Source of the DNA: Combretum micranthum
Taxonomy: Eukaryota; Streptophyta; Magnoliopsida; Myrtales; Combretaceae
Assembly: GCA_024138025.1 (NCBI GenBank)
Contig: JAMXBD010000063.1
Span: 124,001-188,000, forward strand
Direction of reading: 5' to 3'
DNA: 64,000 nt
Of this stretch, positions 23,517 to 35,127 are shown piece by piece. The translations under genes and the position numbers were made by a program. Positions within the stretch are counted from its first letter, which is position 1, and the number at the start of each line of letters is the position of its first letter. Below the pieces are notes generated by a model that saw only the letters and a list, made by a program, of their open reading frames with translations, was not told the DNA's origin and ran no database searches.

Positions 23517-23950
23517 TGTTGGGTTTGGGTCCAACTTATAGAGGCCCATAATATAGTAAAAAAATAAAACCCTAGATATATAAAGAGTCTTTTTCAATTA
23601 TTGTCTTAGGGTAAGGAAAAGAGAAGAGAGAAAAAAACACAATATATACATTCTTAAGTTTAGAGAGAGATCTAGAGAGAGGATTTGTTGTGAATCCATC
23701 GGGTTGTGGCGTGATTGAGAGAGCCACTAGTATAAACTAGTGAAGATTGTGTTTGTATTCCATTATTGTGTTAGTGGAGTTTTTTTCGTGTGGCAGTGGT
23801 CCTGTGGTTTTTCCCCACATTAGGGTTTTCCATGTTAATCCTGGTGTTTATCATCTATTTGATTTCATTATATTTGTTAATTAATTAGGCAAGAAGAAAA
23901 AGAGCGATCTTTTCTTAACAAAGTGGTAAAGGAGCGATCTTTTCTTAACA
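23517..23950 (+). repeat. 3' LTR of copia element 1
   Basis: Starts TGTTGGGTTTGGG directly after the polypurine tract and ends CTTAACA, followed by the target duplication GATAT. It has two copies of the terminal 30-bp unit. Confidence 0.93.
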
Positions 23951-24152
23951 GATATCAAGTCAGCTACTAAGTGGAGATTCATCCTAATAGAAAATATTCG
24001 GTAGACACCATTCTAGTATAGTCATGAACTATAAATAACCCTTCTCTCAAAGGGAAGGGAGGACTCTTTGGTTTTAAGTGAATAGTTGTTTAACAGTTTC
24101 TTAGAGAGAAAACCATGGATTGACTTAGGCATTGGAATGATCACGCCAAGTG

Positions 24153-24179
24153 CTCTCTCTCTCTCTCTCTCTCTCTCTC
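24153..24179. repeat. (CT)n microsatellite
   Basis: About 13 CT units followed by a C-rich tail. Confidence 0.9.
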
Positions 24180-24225
24180 CTCCACCCCCAACCCCCACCC
24201 ACCTCTTTTAACTATTTTTCTGTGT

Positions 24226-26080
24226 TTACAAGGAGTTAACCTCTACTAGCTGAATCATTTTATACAACACTAGCTTTATTGGACTTTCAACACCTTCTTC
24301 AACAAATAAGATACCTATATTGAAGTTTATGCTTGTTTTGACAAAACCAGGACAAACATAGTTGATGCGGAAGTTAGGAAACTTTTGGCCATGACTCTTA
24401 TGTAAGCATTCATTGCTACTTTTGAGATAATGTAAGCATCCATAAATGCAAGCTAGCCTTTACTTGTGAACAAATCATCTTTGAAATCGTTGAGGAAAAC
24501 TTTACCATCTCATCCACCTTCTAAATTGTAAGGTTTTTGGCATCACTAAGAACTCCCTTGGCCTATTAATTAGATACTATCGGAAAACATTAATTAGACA
24601 ATTCCAAATGAATTTGTAATGAAATTTTGATACATTGGGACAACTTATGCTTATATTCGATCCTAAGATAAGTAGCATGTCAAGAAACTAGGTTATTTTA
24701 TTTACCTCCAACTTTCCCCTGGAAAAAGAAACATTAACAATCCTGGGTGAAGGAGATTAATAAGTGCTTCGACCATTCTTTTGGCACCATAGTAATTTAT
24801 ATTAAGACATTCTTCACCTGCTTCATATTCATATGCTGGCTTAAGATCTCACTCCAATTAATTTATGCTCCGTCCTGAGAAAATTAGACAAGCTATAGCA
24901 ATTTGTGATCCGTACAAATGATATGGCAAGCTGGAGAAAATGAACTAAATGCTTTGTGAAAATTACTTTCATTTTAGTCATTTTAAACTAGGACAAAAGG
25001 CTAGATCGTAAAAATTACAAGATATAGACGAAAACTTTTAAGGTCTTGTTAACGAAAGATCTAGTTCATCATTTAACTATTAAAATAAGTATACCAATTG
25101 ATATATTAAGTATTTTAGTGATACGATTACAGTTGTGTGTGAATTTAAATATTTAAATAACTGACTAGACATATCTTTATTATGAGACCATAAAATTTTC
25201 TTATAAATAAATATTACACGAGACAGGCTCCTGGTATAAAACAATTGCCTTCCCTAAACCAGCAGCCTTTAAAGCCTCTACATCTGCAACAGCAGCTACT
25301 ACACCAACGCCCTTATTGCTTTTCTGCACACATTTTTATCAGGATCGTTTTATCATCCAGTCGTATCCACCTTTTATTATAAGTCTAGTTCTATAACCAT
25401 ACTTCAAGTTATCGAAACTACAGTCAAAGTTTTGAAACTAGGATCTGATGTTTGTTTCATAGAAAATGTTTTCTAGACAGGTTTTTTGGTGAGACAATTA
25501 ATTGTTGACTACTATTATCTTCTACAAACAGATAAAAGATATTATTAATTTTAATAAAAATAAATGTTTACAAAATCCAGGAAACATTTTACTAAACAAA
25601 CATCCTGGTTTGGATCTCTAAAGTTTTTTTTTTCTTTTTTTTTTTCCTTTGTTTACAAATCAATGATTTTGTCAAGATTTCTAAAATACTTCATTAGATC
25701 AATATAGCCTTAATTTCATTTTTATTTTTATTTTTTATTTTTTGTAATATCAAATATTGATAACACATGGCAGCATGCGAAAATGGAAGTTTCCAATCTG
25801 CAAACTACCTCTTCATCACAAACCATGTAGTGATACATATAAAGTGATATCGATAAAAAAAGTTAAATTGAAAAACAGGGTGAGTTAATTCTTTTTCACA
25901 CCAAGATATCAAGCTCCCCAAACTGGGTCTTGATGAAACCAGCAAGTGAAGCAATACTAGGAGGATCAATAACATCGAGCTGGTGGAAGACAACAAGACC
26001 ACCGGCAAAAGAAAAAAAAAAGGAGCGACAACAAGACCAGACAGCCTGCACCCTTCTTCAAGTTTCTTGAAGATTATTTT
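24226..26080 (-). pseudogene. Short-chain dehydrogenase (neomenthol dehydrogenase/salutaridine reductase type), decayed
   Basis: Four blocks on the minus strand match this plant SDR family in order. 26080-25900 reads [14 protein letters not shown], then [20 protein letters not shown] and FGELDILV, ending at a possible GT donor. 25323-25205 follows an AG acceptor and reads NKGVGVVA with VEALKAAGLGKA. 24877-24706 reads EECLNINYYGAKRMVEALIN, with the catalytic-region NYYG motif, to a GT donor. 24559-24226 reads [30 protein letters not shown] (the catalytic YxxxK, here YIISK) and [10 protein letters not shown], ending at TAA 24226. The NADPH-binding TGxxxGIG exon is missing. Damage includes a slippage-type duplication around a T9 run near 26020, stops in exons 3 and 4 and a frameshift near 24510. 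Members reduce ketones in terpene, alkaloid or defence metabolism. Confidence 0.8.
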
Positions 26081-26848
26081 AATATAATGATTATGCACAA
26101 AAAAAAATGCAAATGGGTTAGTGGCAGAACAATCTCAAAACATGGTTCTTAAAGTTAAAAAGAAATCACGGTTATTGATATAGATTGTGACCAGTAAACT
26201 GTATTTTAATATCTGATTTGTCCACTTCCTATGATAAATTTAATTTTATTCTCATTTCATACGTTAGTTTATGATAACAAAGAAAATGGACCACGAAACC
26301 AGTGATATGTCAACGTGTGATCCACGATCCTAAGTCTATAATTTATTTTATTTGTTTATTATTATTTCTTCCCTTTTGTCCCATTTTTTTGCCCTTTCAT
26401 CATATTTTATTACTATTATTTCTTGCATGGTCCCATGCTCACAAGCGAAATTCATCCTTCCTCTTCGTAAGAACTAATCAAACTTCCTCTTAACTTATTT
26501 CGAGTTGCAGACATAGCTAAAAAGGACCATCATCATTAAAATGGCTATTATAATGTTCATTCGGTGTAAAAAAATAAAACAAATAATCATTAAAGTAAAA
26601 AGTAAAATATCTATAATACACATTATCATTATTAGAGAGAGATAATAATTGTATAGATGATATTTTCAAGAGAGCAAGATGATGGTATTTATGATAAAGT
26701 TGAAAAATAATCCATTGAATAATAATTCATGAATGCAGGGACATTAATTACTATTTATTATTTTACATAATAAAAACTTTACATAGAACAATGAGAAAAT
26801 GAATAGTTATTATTATTCCTATCAAGTGAATGGGCTGATCTATTATCA
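26081..26848. other. Gene-free AT-rich spacer
   Basis: No gene is seen. The missing first exon of the SDR relic would be expected here but no glycine-rich nucleotide-binding motif was found. Confidence 0.5.
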
Positions 26849-28900
26849 TGTCCATATAGGGTATCCCGATAATATCAACTAGAATGCTTTATGGTATGAA
26901 CAAATATAATAGGATTGAAGGTTGATTAGAATAGAAAAGATATTATTTACATATAAGTCATATACAAAAATAACATTACGAAAGTCCTTAGTTATTACAA
27001 TTTAACTTTACAACTTTTGTCTCTGAAAAACTTCAATATGCTTACTCTAACTAACGTTAGTCTCAGCAGACTTCATTACAGAAATCAAAATTCTCTTTTC
27101 AGTCTATAAATAATTGATACTAATATCTAAACTAGATTCATCTCCTTTATCTTGTCCGAGTCTTTCCCCTTAAAACTTGTAAACAATAGTCTATTGGAGC
27201 GTGAGCACAATATGCAGAGTGAATAACAAAATCTTAACACAATTCAATCAAAATCAAGCATATTTTATTATCAAACATATGCAATGTAATAATCAACCAT
27301 ATGAGATATGCACAGTTTGGATGACCGAAATCTAAATTAATGAAGATTTACGCCCTTTCTTGGGAGTTGAAGGACAAGCATAAGTAATTCAAGTCCAAGA
27401 GAGTCAAAATCTAAGGAAGGAGAATTTCTTTTCAAAATCATTTATTATTTGTGTGTATATATATATTTATATATATGGAATATAATCTCAACTTTACCTT
27501 AGATTTCAAAAACTCCACCAAGGATTTGACCCTCTCTATTTAACTCTCATCAAGCGACGTCCTTTGGTGCCTACTTAGTTCCCATAGGGCTGACATACTC
27601 AAGGGTAATCTTAACTAAATTTACTAGATACAACAAGCATTACCTTAGGGCCAAGAGATTAATACATAACTTGAATACCAAAAATGCAATTTATGATTGT
27701 TGTGTAATGCATGTTCAAATTATTTAATGGTCAAATGAAAATTAAGTCAAATTTCTTGGCGACCAGTAAATTTCTAGACAATCCACAATGCACATTACAC
27801 AAACAACTAATATCAAGCAATTAATTGTCACTTTGTAACATTAAAAATTGTCATTTACTCAAACAACATATAACATGCAATATTCCTCAATCCCCATGCA
27901 TTACACCAATTTCAATTATCATTGAAAGTATGTGATACTACATTACAACCACAAATAGAGTGAGAAGATTTCAATTAGTCACATGTGTAGCTTGTCTTAG
28001 TCGTCGTAATAATCTATTGGAAATCCAAGTCTTGAGTTATAGTTCCTATAAAATAATAAACATATATTACTAAGTAAAGGTGTCCACGGATCTGTTAACG
28101 GGTCTGTAGCCTTATTTTTTAAATATAACCGTAATATTCGATTTTTTAATATCTCAATCCTTAACCGATTCATTATAAATGGTTAACCGCCTTAACGGTT
28201 AACGGTTTTATTTGGTTAATTTATTCAGTTTTTGGTTTTTAACCATTTAACGTAATGGTTTCAACAAATCAAATTGATAATTTCAACAAACCTTATTTTT
28301 TAGCCTTTATCATGGAGTTTTTCTTTAAATTATTATATATATTACAATAGCTAAAAAAATGAAAAAGGAAATCAAATTAAGAAAAAAGGGGAAAAACAAA
28401 CCTTTGGACGTATCATCATCAATAAAATCAACCAAATCAATTACTACATTAACTCTCATCAGACATAGGACAATAGTATTTTAATCAAAATCCAAGGAAT
28501 ATGAACATAAGTAAATTATATGTATATGTAAATCATAAGTATATATATATTTTTTAAAAAATAATTATATGTATATATAAATTATATATATGATATATTT
28601 ATAAATATTAAAATGGTTAACCGTTAACCATTATTTTTTTGTGGTTACAAACCGAAACTAAAACCGAAAACCGGAAAAAAAATGAAAACCATAATCTTAA
28701 ACCGAAATCAACAGACCAATTAACCATGTTTTTTTTATTGATTTGACGGTTTTGATTCGGTTTTTCGATTTTATCAATTTTTGCACACCCCTATTATTAA
28801 GTATATAGCTAACTAAGAAATCCTATTAAGGCTTAATGTCTTAAACTCCTGTTTTTACTTTATTAATCTATTTATCGTTAAGAAACTATGGGGCTCTATG
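26849..28900 (-). mobile_element. Gypsy-type LTR fragment, interrupted by a hAT element
   Basis: The segment 27300-27380 matches, in reverse complement, 50625-50710 of the solo LTR at 46393-51230 over about 80 bp. It also parallels the LTR at 58152-60929 (AGGATTGAAGGTTGATTAGAATA at 26911 against 58273; GATTTACGCCCT at 27348 against 58736). The left end TGTCCATATAGGG at 26849 is a likely LTR terminus. The right end was not found and lies beyond the hAT element at 28075-28793, since the match to the 58-kb copy resumes after it. Confidence 0.65.
28075..28793. mobile_element. Non-autonomous hAT-type DNA transposon
   Basis: The ends read TAAAGGTGTCCACGG and TTTTGCACACCCCTA, an imperfect inverted repeat of the common plant hAT form TAGGGGTGTGCA. 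Flanking 8-bp sequences TTACTAAG (28067-28074) and TTATTAAG (28794-28801) match at seven of eight positions. Subterminal regions carry many GGTTAACCG/CGGTTAACGG motifs. There is no open frame of note. The host LTR sequence is continuous across it when compared with the copy at 58152-60929. Confidence 0.8.
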
Positions 28901-28901
28901 A

Positions 28902-30624
28902 ATACGGTGGCTCCATTAGCTGATTAGCAGACAAGGATCAAGGGGACAGCATCCTTTGCAAGGTCGAGGGCAGTGTCCTTGAAAACAAAACAAATTTGAA
29001 GATTTTAGTTTAAAAAATCTCAAGAAAAAGTTATATTTTAAAATCGCAGGGTGCTACAATAACCAAAGGCAGACAAGGTAGCAAATTGCACTCATTAGAA
29101 TAATTCACAGCCTAAATCGGGGGGTCAATCATGGGTCGCGGTCCAGGATGCATTGACAAGGTCAAGAATCATAGTCTTGTGTAAAGTTATAGCTTAAACC
29201 GCAGATTTAACCGAGGGCTTGATTTTGGCCATGGTTGAAGTTGTGCCTAACTTTAACTTTCCTTCGCTTTCTTAGATTAAACCATTGTTTGCAAATTTTG
29301 GCATGACTTTGGCCGTGATTGCCTCATGGTTTAATAACAACTCCTTTTTACTTCACTAAATAAACTAACTCTTCTTTAGGCAAAACTACAACTAAAAACA
29401 CAGCTAGAAAACCTATTTAGTATGACTGTTTCAACATAATGATGTCTAACAAACCCACTAGTTAAACTTAAAATTATCAAGCTGCCATTTAATCATGGCT
29501 TAACATGAACTTTCATGTTTGTATTTGTTAAGTAAAGTGATATCTGTTTATAAGTCTTTTAGCAGTTATACTACAACTTTTGCACATAGTCAAAGTTGCA
29601 TAAAAAGTTTACACATGCTTCTATTATTTATTGGTAAGTTCTGTCCTAGCTTATTGACTTAACATAGTTGTTAACTTAGTTTTTTATACCTAATCAGTAA
29701 AACATGTATGTTTGCTAATGTGTTCGACAATATAATTCACTACAACTTTAAAAGCAAAACTTACCTTAGTTATGACCATTTTACTTCCTTCTTTAAAGAT
29801 ACTAAAAGTACTCTTTAAGATATGATTTCTTAAAATTTTTTGATGTTAAGAGTAAGGGTTTTGAAGACATAATTTGTGTTTTCATTGTAAAAGTAGATAA
29901 AAAGTGAAAATGAGGGCTTCATAGAAAATGACAGTATAAGAAGTTTATGTTTATCTAGTTTTATATTTGATAAAAGATTTTTATATTAATTGTACTAAAT
30001 TGTATTATTACATTAGATTTCCAAAATCTTTTGTATTAACTTATGGTGATAAAGATATCTAGATGGTGTAAATTTTCAAATTATAGCTATTTCTTTTCAC
30101 AACTAAAGAAATAGGATGAACTTGACTTGACAAAAGTCATCTAGCATTTAAAGCATAAACTTTTTATGAAATATAGACAATTTTATCCTTTGCCCTAAAT
30201 CTTATAGTAAAATAGATTTTGTAAGACCTTTTTGGTGGTTTTGGAGCAAGTTTAAGTGCAAGCAATGAAATTAAAGTATATAACAAGTATAAGATGAAAA
30301 ATTTACGATATCTAACATATATTAATTAGTATACAAACAAGTTATTTCAAGACAATAGAATTAAAGATATAGTTTAGATTCTAAAACTCATAAAAATAAT
30401 TTTTTTATTAAAATTTATTTCTAAACTACAATTGACCACCTAAAATACACTAAAGATCTAACGGTTCTCACTATATTCAAGTCAAGAACTATATTTAAGT
30501 TAAGAAAAACTCGGATATCACATCTATGACTTCTTTGCAAGAGTCTTTTCTTTTTCATATTTACATATTGTTGGTCATCAATTAAGAAAATTAAACTAAG
30601 TGTACAATTTCCATGAATACTCTA
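28902..30624. other. Unassigned stretch, perhaps remaining LTR sequence
   Basis: No coding region is recognised. A GC-richer patch at 28910-29260 corresponds in position to GC-rich patches in the related long LTRs near 48300 and 59650, so the 26.8-kb LTR may continue here, but its end could not be placed. Confidence 0.35.
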
Positions 30625-32430
30625 TGTCGACACCTCATTTTTACCTTTAAAAATATAAGAATAAAAAAACTCAAATATAAAAAAAAAAATCGGGAAAAGT
30701 AGAAAAATACAATAAAATTGAAAATTATTAAAGATATAAAAAAATATTAGCTAAGCTAAAAGTTGATAAAAACAATACAAAAATTGAAAAAATTAAAAAT
30801 TAAAAAATATATATAAACTCCGTCTTTTAACAAGTAAGCTTGTATAAGAGTTCTAAAAAGATTAAAAAAATATTAAATATATAAAAATAAAATTTCACTT
30901 TGGGCTTGTTATATTATTAATATTAGTCTTATAATGTTTTGGGCTATTCTTACAAATCAAATTGGACCTTGGAACCCACCTCATTTCGGCCCATTCTTAT
31001 GAAGATCATATTGGGCATGTTCCATATAGTCTAAATGTATTTTCAGTGGACATGTTATATAAAGAAACAAGACAGCCTGGTTTTTAAGGGGCTTCCAAGT
31101 AAGTAGAGAAGGCCAACGTTCGAATCTAAGCACTGCCATAATAGGAGGATTTAATTTTGTTGTGTACCACATGCTTGGAAAGATGTGTGTGTGTGCTACA
31201 CGTGTGTCATCTTCCCCAAATGCCCTTTCCGTCATTGTTGACGTGTTCAAGCTTAAATAAGATCAATTCGAGCTTGTTTTGAGCTCGTTTTCAACCATTT
31301 CGACCCGAAATCAATTCTGGAGGGCAAATTATTCTACAACTTAACTGTTTGTCTCCTCTAATAATATTAAAATTCAAATGTTAAAATCAAGCGTTTGTAA
31401 CTGTCTTCATCCTTAACACTCCATATTTTGAAATGGCCATTTAATGGCCTAATTGATTCCGAAATAGAGATCCTTAATCTTCTACTCTGTCAGCTTCTCT
31501 CATTTCTAGTCTCAAATGGCCTAATTGATTCCGAAATGGAGACCATTTAATCTTCTACTCTCTCAGGCTCTCTTGTTTCTGGTCTATCTCGCTCCAATTA
31601 TCTCTCTGGACCCTCAATCTCTCTTCCTCCTCGAGACCATTCTCTCTCACACTTATCTTTCTCTCTCTACTTCCTTCCGAATAGCAAAAACTATTGCGAG
31701 CCACCATCAACTTAGTTACTGCCAGCGACCCCCAAACCAACCAAACCACCTCAAATACCACTCAAACCACCATTTAAACCACCGCCATAGCTAGCCTCAC
31801 TTCAAACCAACATCTAGACCAAACAACCATGTCCCAAGCTTCCTTACCATTACCAAGACAACATCACCTTCTCGGTCGAAACCCAGTGGCCCAACCATGA
31901 AATCGTCCACACCACCAATTATTCAAACCAATCCACCACGATTCCCTACACCCCATACCACTAATTCAATAGCCGAACATCTTATTACCACCAATAATCT
32001 TACCATTCACTGATCAACATCTCCCAACTAATGCCGTCGAAGCTACCCAATCTGCTATCTAGGCCGAACCACTCATTCGTGCAACCATACTCCAACCATT
32101 AACAAGCCCAAAATCATCATCATGACTTTGAACCACCGAGACCGACCACATCTTTGTCACTACCCAAGCCCAATCCAAATCACCACAAAAATCCACAAAC
32201 ACAACTCTAATGTATCTACACTCTCGCGCCTCTTCATCAACAGTATCCACACCGCCACCCAGCTGTGAATCACCTTTCCATCCCACTTCAATTTGAGAGA
32301 GAGAGAGACCATCTTTTTGAGTGTTTGTTGATTTGACAGGCATAATGACCACTCCCGATCTGATTCACGAAGTTGCTTCTAGATCCGACCCGAAGCACAT
32401 CCAAGGTCCAAGTTTAATCCTACTCCTAAG
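30625..32430 (+). mobile_element. Possible gypsy-type LTR fragment (plus orientation)
   Basis: TGTCGACACCTCATTTTTACC at 30625 followed by a long A/T-rich run is a typical start for a plant gypsy LTR. The segment ends abruptly near 32430, where Athila-like gag sequence begins on the minus strand. No second LTR, primer site or target duplication was found. Small frames in the CT-rich part (31525-31794) have no domain. Confidence 0.35.
31443..31590. repeat. Two-copy 72-bp tandem duplication
   Basis: Units begin AATGGCCTAATTGATTCCGA at 31443 and 31515 and continue with CTTAATCTTCTACTCT or similar, then a pyrimidine-rich tail. Confidence 0.8.
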
Positions 32431-32855
32431 GAAAAAGGAAACAGCATCAACCTTATTGCATCATCCAAAGCACCATTAATTTTGAATGTGTTACAAATTT
32501 TCAAGAATTGTTGCAGATGATTATTAGGGTCCTCATTTTGCAGTCCATCGAATTGCATATATTGTTGAACCATCTTAATTATATTGGGCTTTATTTTAAA
32601 ATTATTTTGCAGCAATCATGAACCTTGCTATGCTAGTATTGGTATCTTCCAAAGTTAGTCTGCAAAATTCAAGTATGGTTCTTGGTTGATTATTTTAGCA
32701 GGGTCTATCTTCTGTTATATCTCTCCTTCATTGTTTTTAGCCATATCTTCTAAATAAATTATGGGTTCCTCCCTAGCCACTCTTCTTGAAATTCTTTCTA
32801 TTCTTTAGGGCTCTGGAGTAAATGAAAACAATGTGTGAGAGTGACTACTAGTCAT
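32402..32855 (-). pseudogene. Athila-like Ty3/gypsy gag, 5' part only
   Basis: The frame can be followed from an ATG at 32855 (MTSSHSHTLFSFTPEP) through several stops to LLQNNFKIKPNIIKMVQQ and EDPNNHLQQFLKICNTFKIN, then DDAIRLMLFPFSL. This is the conserved N-terminal capsid region of Athila/Tat gag proteins. Family members continue with a DKAxAWL motif. Here the match stops at about 32430, where unrelated sequence begins. Its primer site (33335) and LTR (33352-35127) lie upstream in the right order. Confidence 0.8.
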
Positions 32856-33334
32856 AATCCTATCTTTGTTTTTATTTTAAAAGAATCAAACAAAGAAAAA
32901 AAACAAAACACAAATAAACAAAAAGAAAGAATATATGAATAAACAAATAAAAGAATAACAAATTAACGAATAAAGAATTAAAGAATAAAAAGAATCAAAG
33001 ACTGTACAAAAGAATAAAAATAGATATTCACAGAAATATTTACAAACATAAATAACGCTATCTACAAAAACAAACAGGGCAGTATATATAAGCACATATA
33101 CACAAATGTACAGCTGAAAAGAAACAAAGGTGAGCATATATACATCACAAACAAAAATAATAGAATATATACACGAAGAATAGAATATGTACAGAGGCAA
33201 AATATATATAGAAAAATAGAAGCAAAAGCTATTCATAGTATTTATAAATGCTAGCGACTAGATTAATAGGTGAAATGTTTTTAAGATATTGCCCTATTGG
33301 GCTTCAAATAATTGAATCCAACACCAATTTTCTT

Positions 33335-33347
33335 GGCAACGGCACCA
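33335..33347 (-). promoter_or_regulatory. Athila/Tat-type primer-binding site
   Basis: On the minus strand it reads TGGTGCCGTTGCC, one base off the TGGCGCCGTTGCC start of the site typical of Athila and related Ty3/gypsy elements. It lies directly after the LTR and about 480 bp before gag. Confidence 0.75.
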
Positions 33348-33351
33348 GGAA

Positions 33352-35127
33352 TGCTTGTATTTTTTTTATTTGTGGCGTTGTTTGAGTTAGTTGAGTTGGA
33401 CATGGTCATAAATCCGCTTTTTAAAAGAACAACTCGAAGTGGAAGCTTTTCGAAAAATTGTAAAACTAATTGGTTCTATCCAACTTTAGTTAGTAACTCC
33501 CAACATTTAGTCAAGAGTACCTACCAAAGTAGCATAGAAAAAATTAGGTCGAATCCCAAGGGAAATCGGTGGCAACTACCTTACTCCCATTTCATCTATT
33601 ATCTAACCAAAGAAAATCAGAAGATCATATTGAAAATAGAAGCTAAAGTAGGTTAATAAATATTCACAAATGCTTTCAAGGTAAAATTGAGAATGGGTTT
33701 GTAAAATTGCAAGACGATAGCCTAGGGTTTATTTCACCAACTCCTTATCATGTGATTTCAAATCAAAACTATAAAAGAGTTGTTGCTGATATATTTGTTC
33801 TGTTGGATTCATGAGATAAGTTAAAGCCTTTATCAAGATTAGTAACTCTAGACCTAGACCAGACTACCAGAAATATTTATCAGGCTATTAACTATCTAAA
33901 GCCGCACAAAGCTTAAGAATCCTTTGTTTTAAAACAAACTTTGTGAATTTTAAAAACAAGAGACAGAAAGTATCACAACCCCTATCTCAAGGTGATTTTG
34001 AAAAACCCCATTAGTAGTAGAAGATCTATCCAAAAGAATGACCTCTCAGCCTATTCAGTAGAAATCAAACCTAGGTCTAACAGGTGCACCACACAATTAG
34101 ACCTACACAATTAAATTCAAGTTACTAATCACAAATACCCAGTTAATTTACTTAAAAGCGCATTTGAATCACATAAATCAGGATTTAGATTCATAAACCT
34201 TAAGTTGTAGGAGATTATTTCTCCATGGATTTAGAACTTAAGAATGTAATATGAAGAAATAATATGAAATAATCGAAGAATATTTCAATTATGATTAGAG
34301 TCTCACAAAAATTACAAACAATGGATTTAATTGATTTTATCTAGAAAACACAAGATTTTCTAAAGTAGGAAGATAAAGTTCTTTCACTCCATAAATTCTC
34401 TCTCTATTCTCTATGTTAATTCTATACACTATACATACTATCTCTCTACGATGCTATGCATGCTTATTTATAGAATCAAGGCATAGAAATCATGAAGATT
34501 TTATTGCTGATCTAGCAAATTCTTTATTCACGCATGCATCTACATCGCTATTATAGCAATCGCTCATCATCGAAGGGTAAGTCAAGCGCTCGAAGACTCC
34601 ATTAATGATAAGGCTTGACTTAAGCAGATAAAACGTTATTGTTTCTATTTATTCTTTCATTGAGGGCTAAATTGAGTGCTTCTTCGAGTGCTCGAGACTT
34701 TGAGGTGTTACTGAAATAAAGCAGAGGTCTAGTCTTCATTCAGTCTTCGTCATGAGTCAAGTTTAAGGCTTAACTTTGTGGCGCAAGAGAGACTTCTTTA
34801 GATCTAGGGCTCGATCATCTCGGAACATATGTTAAGGGTCATGTTAAGGGCTAAATTTAGGATGTGACAAACCAATTTTGACTTGTTTTGCCTTGACATT
34901 TTAGGCTCAACCAGTGCTTTTGCAGGGCTCGACAGTTCTATCTTCAAGTATTGTTTGTTGTTTTGCTCCAAATATGATTCCAGTCACTCCAGTTCTTCTT
35001 CTTTTGATTCAAGGAGCTATAAAACAACATTTGAACATTAAAAGCACATATTCATAGGAATTTAGATAAATATGCATCAATTTATACCTAAATCCCTATT
35101 AATAGAATGGAGTAAATACACTTAACA
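33352..35127 (-). repeat. 5' LTR of the Athila-like element
   Basis: It lies between the primer site and a clean terminus: the minus strand begins TGTTAAGTGTATTTACTCC at 35127 and ends AAGCA at 33352. Length is about 1.78 kb. The 35127 boundary abuts a different gypsy gag-protease region, so this element inserted into that one. The 3' LTR was not found. Confidence 0.7.

Larger units (their letters stand above)
18845..23950 (+). mobile_element. Ty1/copia retrotransposon (Tnt1-like), full length, inactive
   Basis: It has two LTRs (18845-19311 and 23517-23950), a tRNA-Met type primer site at 19315, gag and pol in copia order (protease, integrase, reverse transcriptase, RNase H), and a polypurine tract before the 3' LTR. 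It is flanked by a perfect 5-bp duplication GATAT at 18840-18844 and 23951-23955, proving a simple insertion. By hand alignment the LTRs differ at roughly 30 of about 430 positions, mostly transitions, so the copy is not recent. Coding parts are broken by at least eight stops or frameshifts. Confidence 0.95.

Noticed and set aside
30620..32430. Complete retroelement starting at 30625
   Set aside because: Only an LTR-like start is visible; no primer site, second LTR or coding region in the plus orientation was found.
32886..33236. 116-codon Phe/Tyr/Cys-rich minus-strand frame
   Set aside because: It is a product of T-rich leader DNA between the primer site and gag; no real membrane protein family is suggested.
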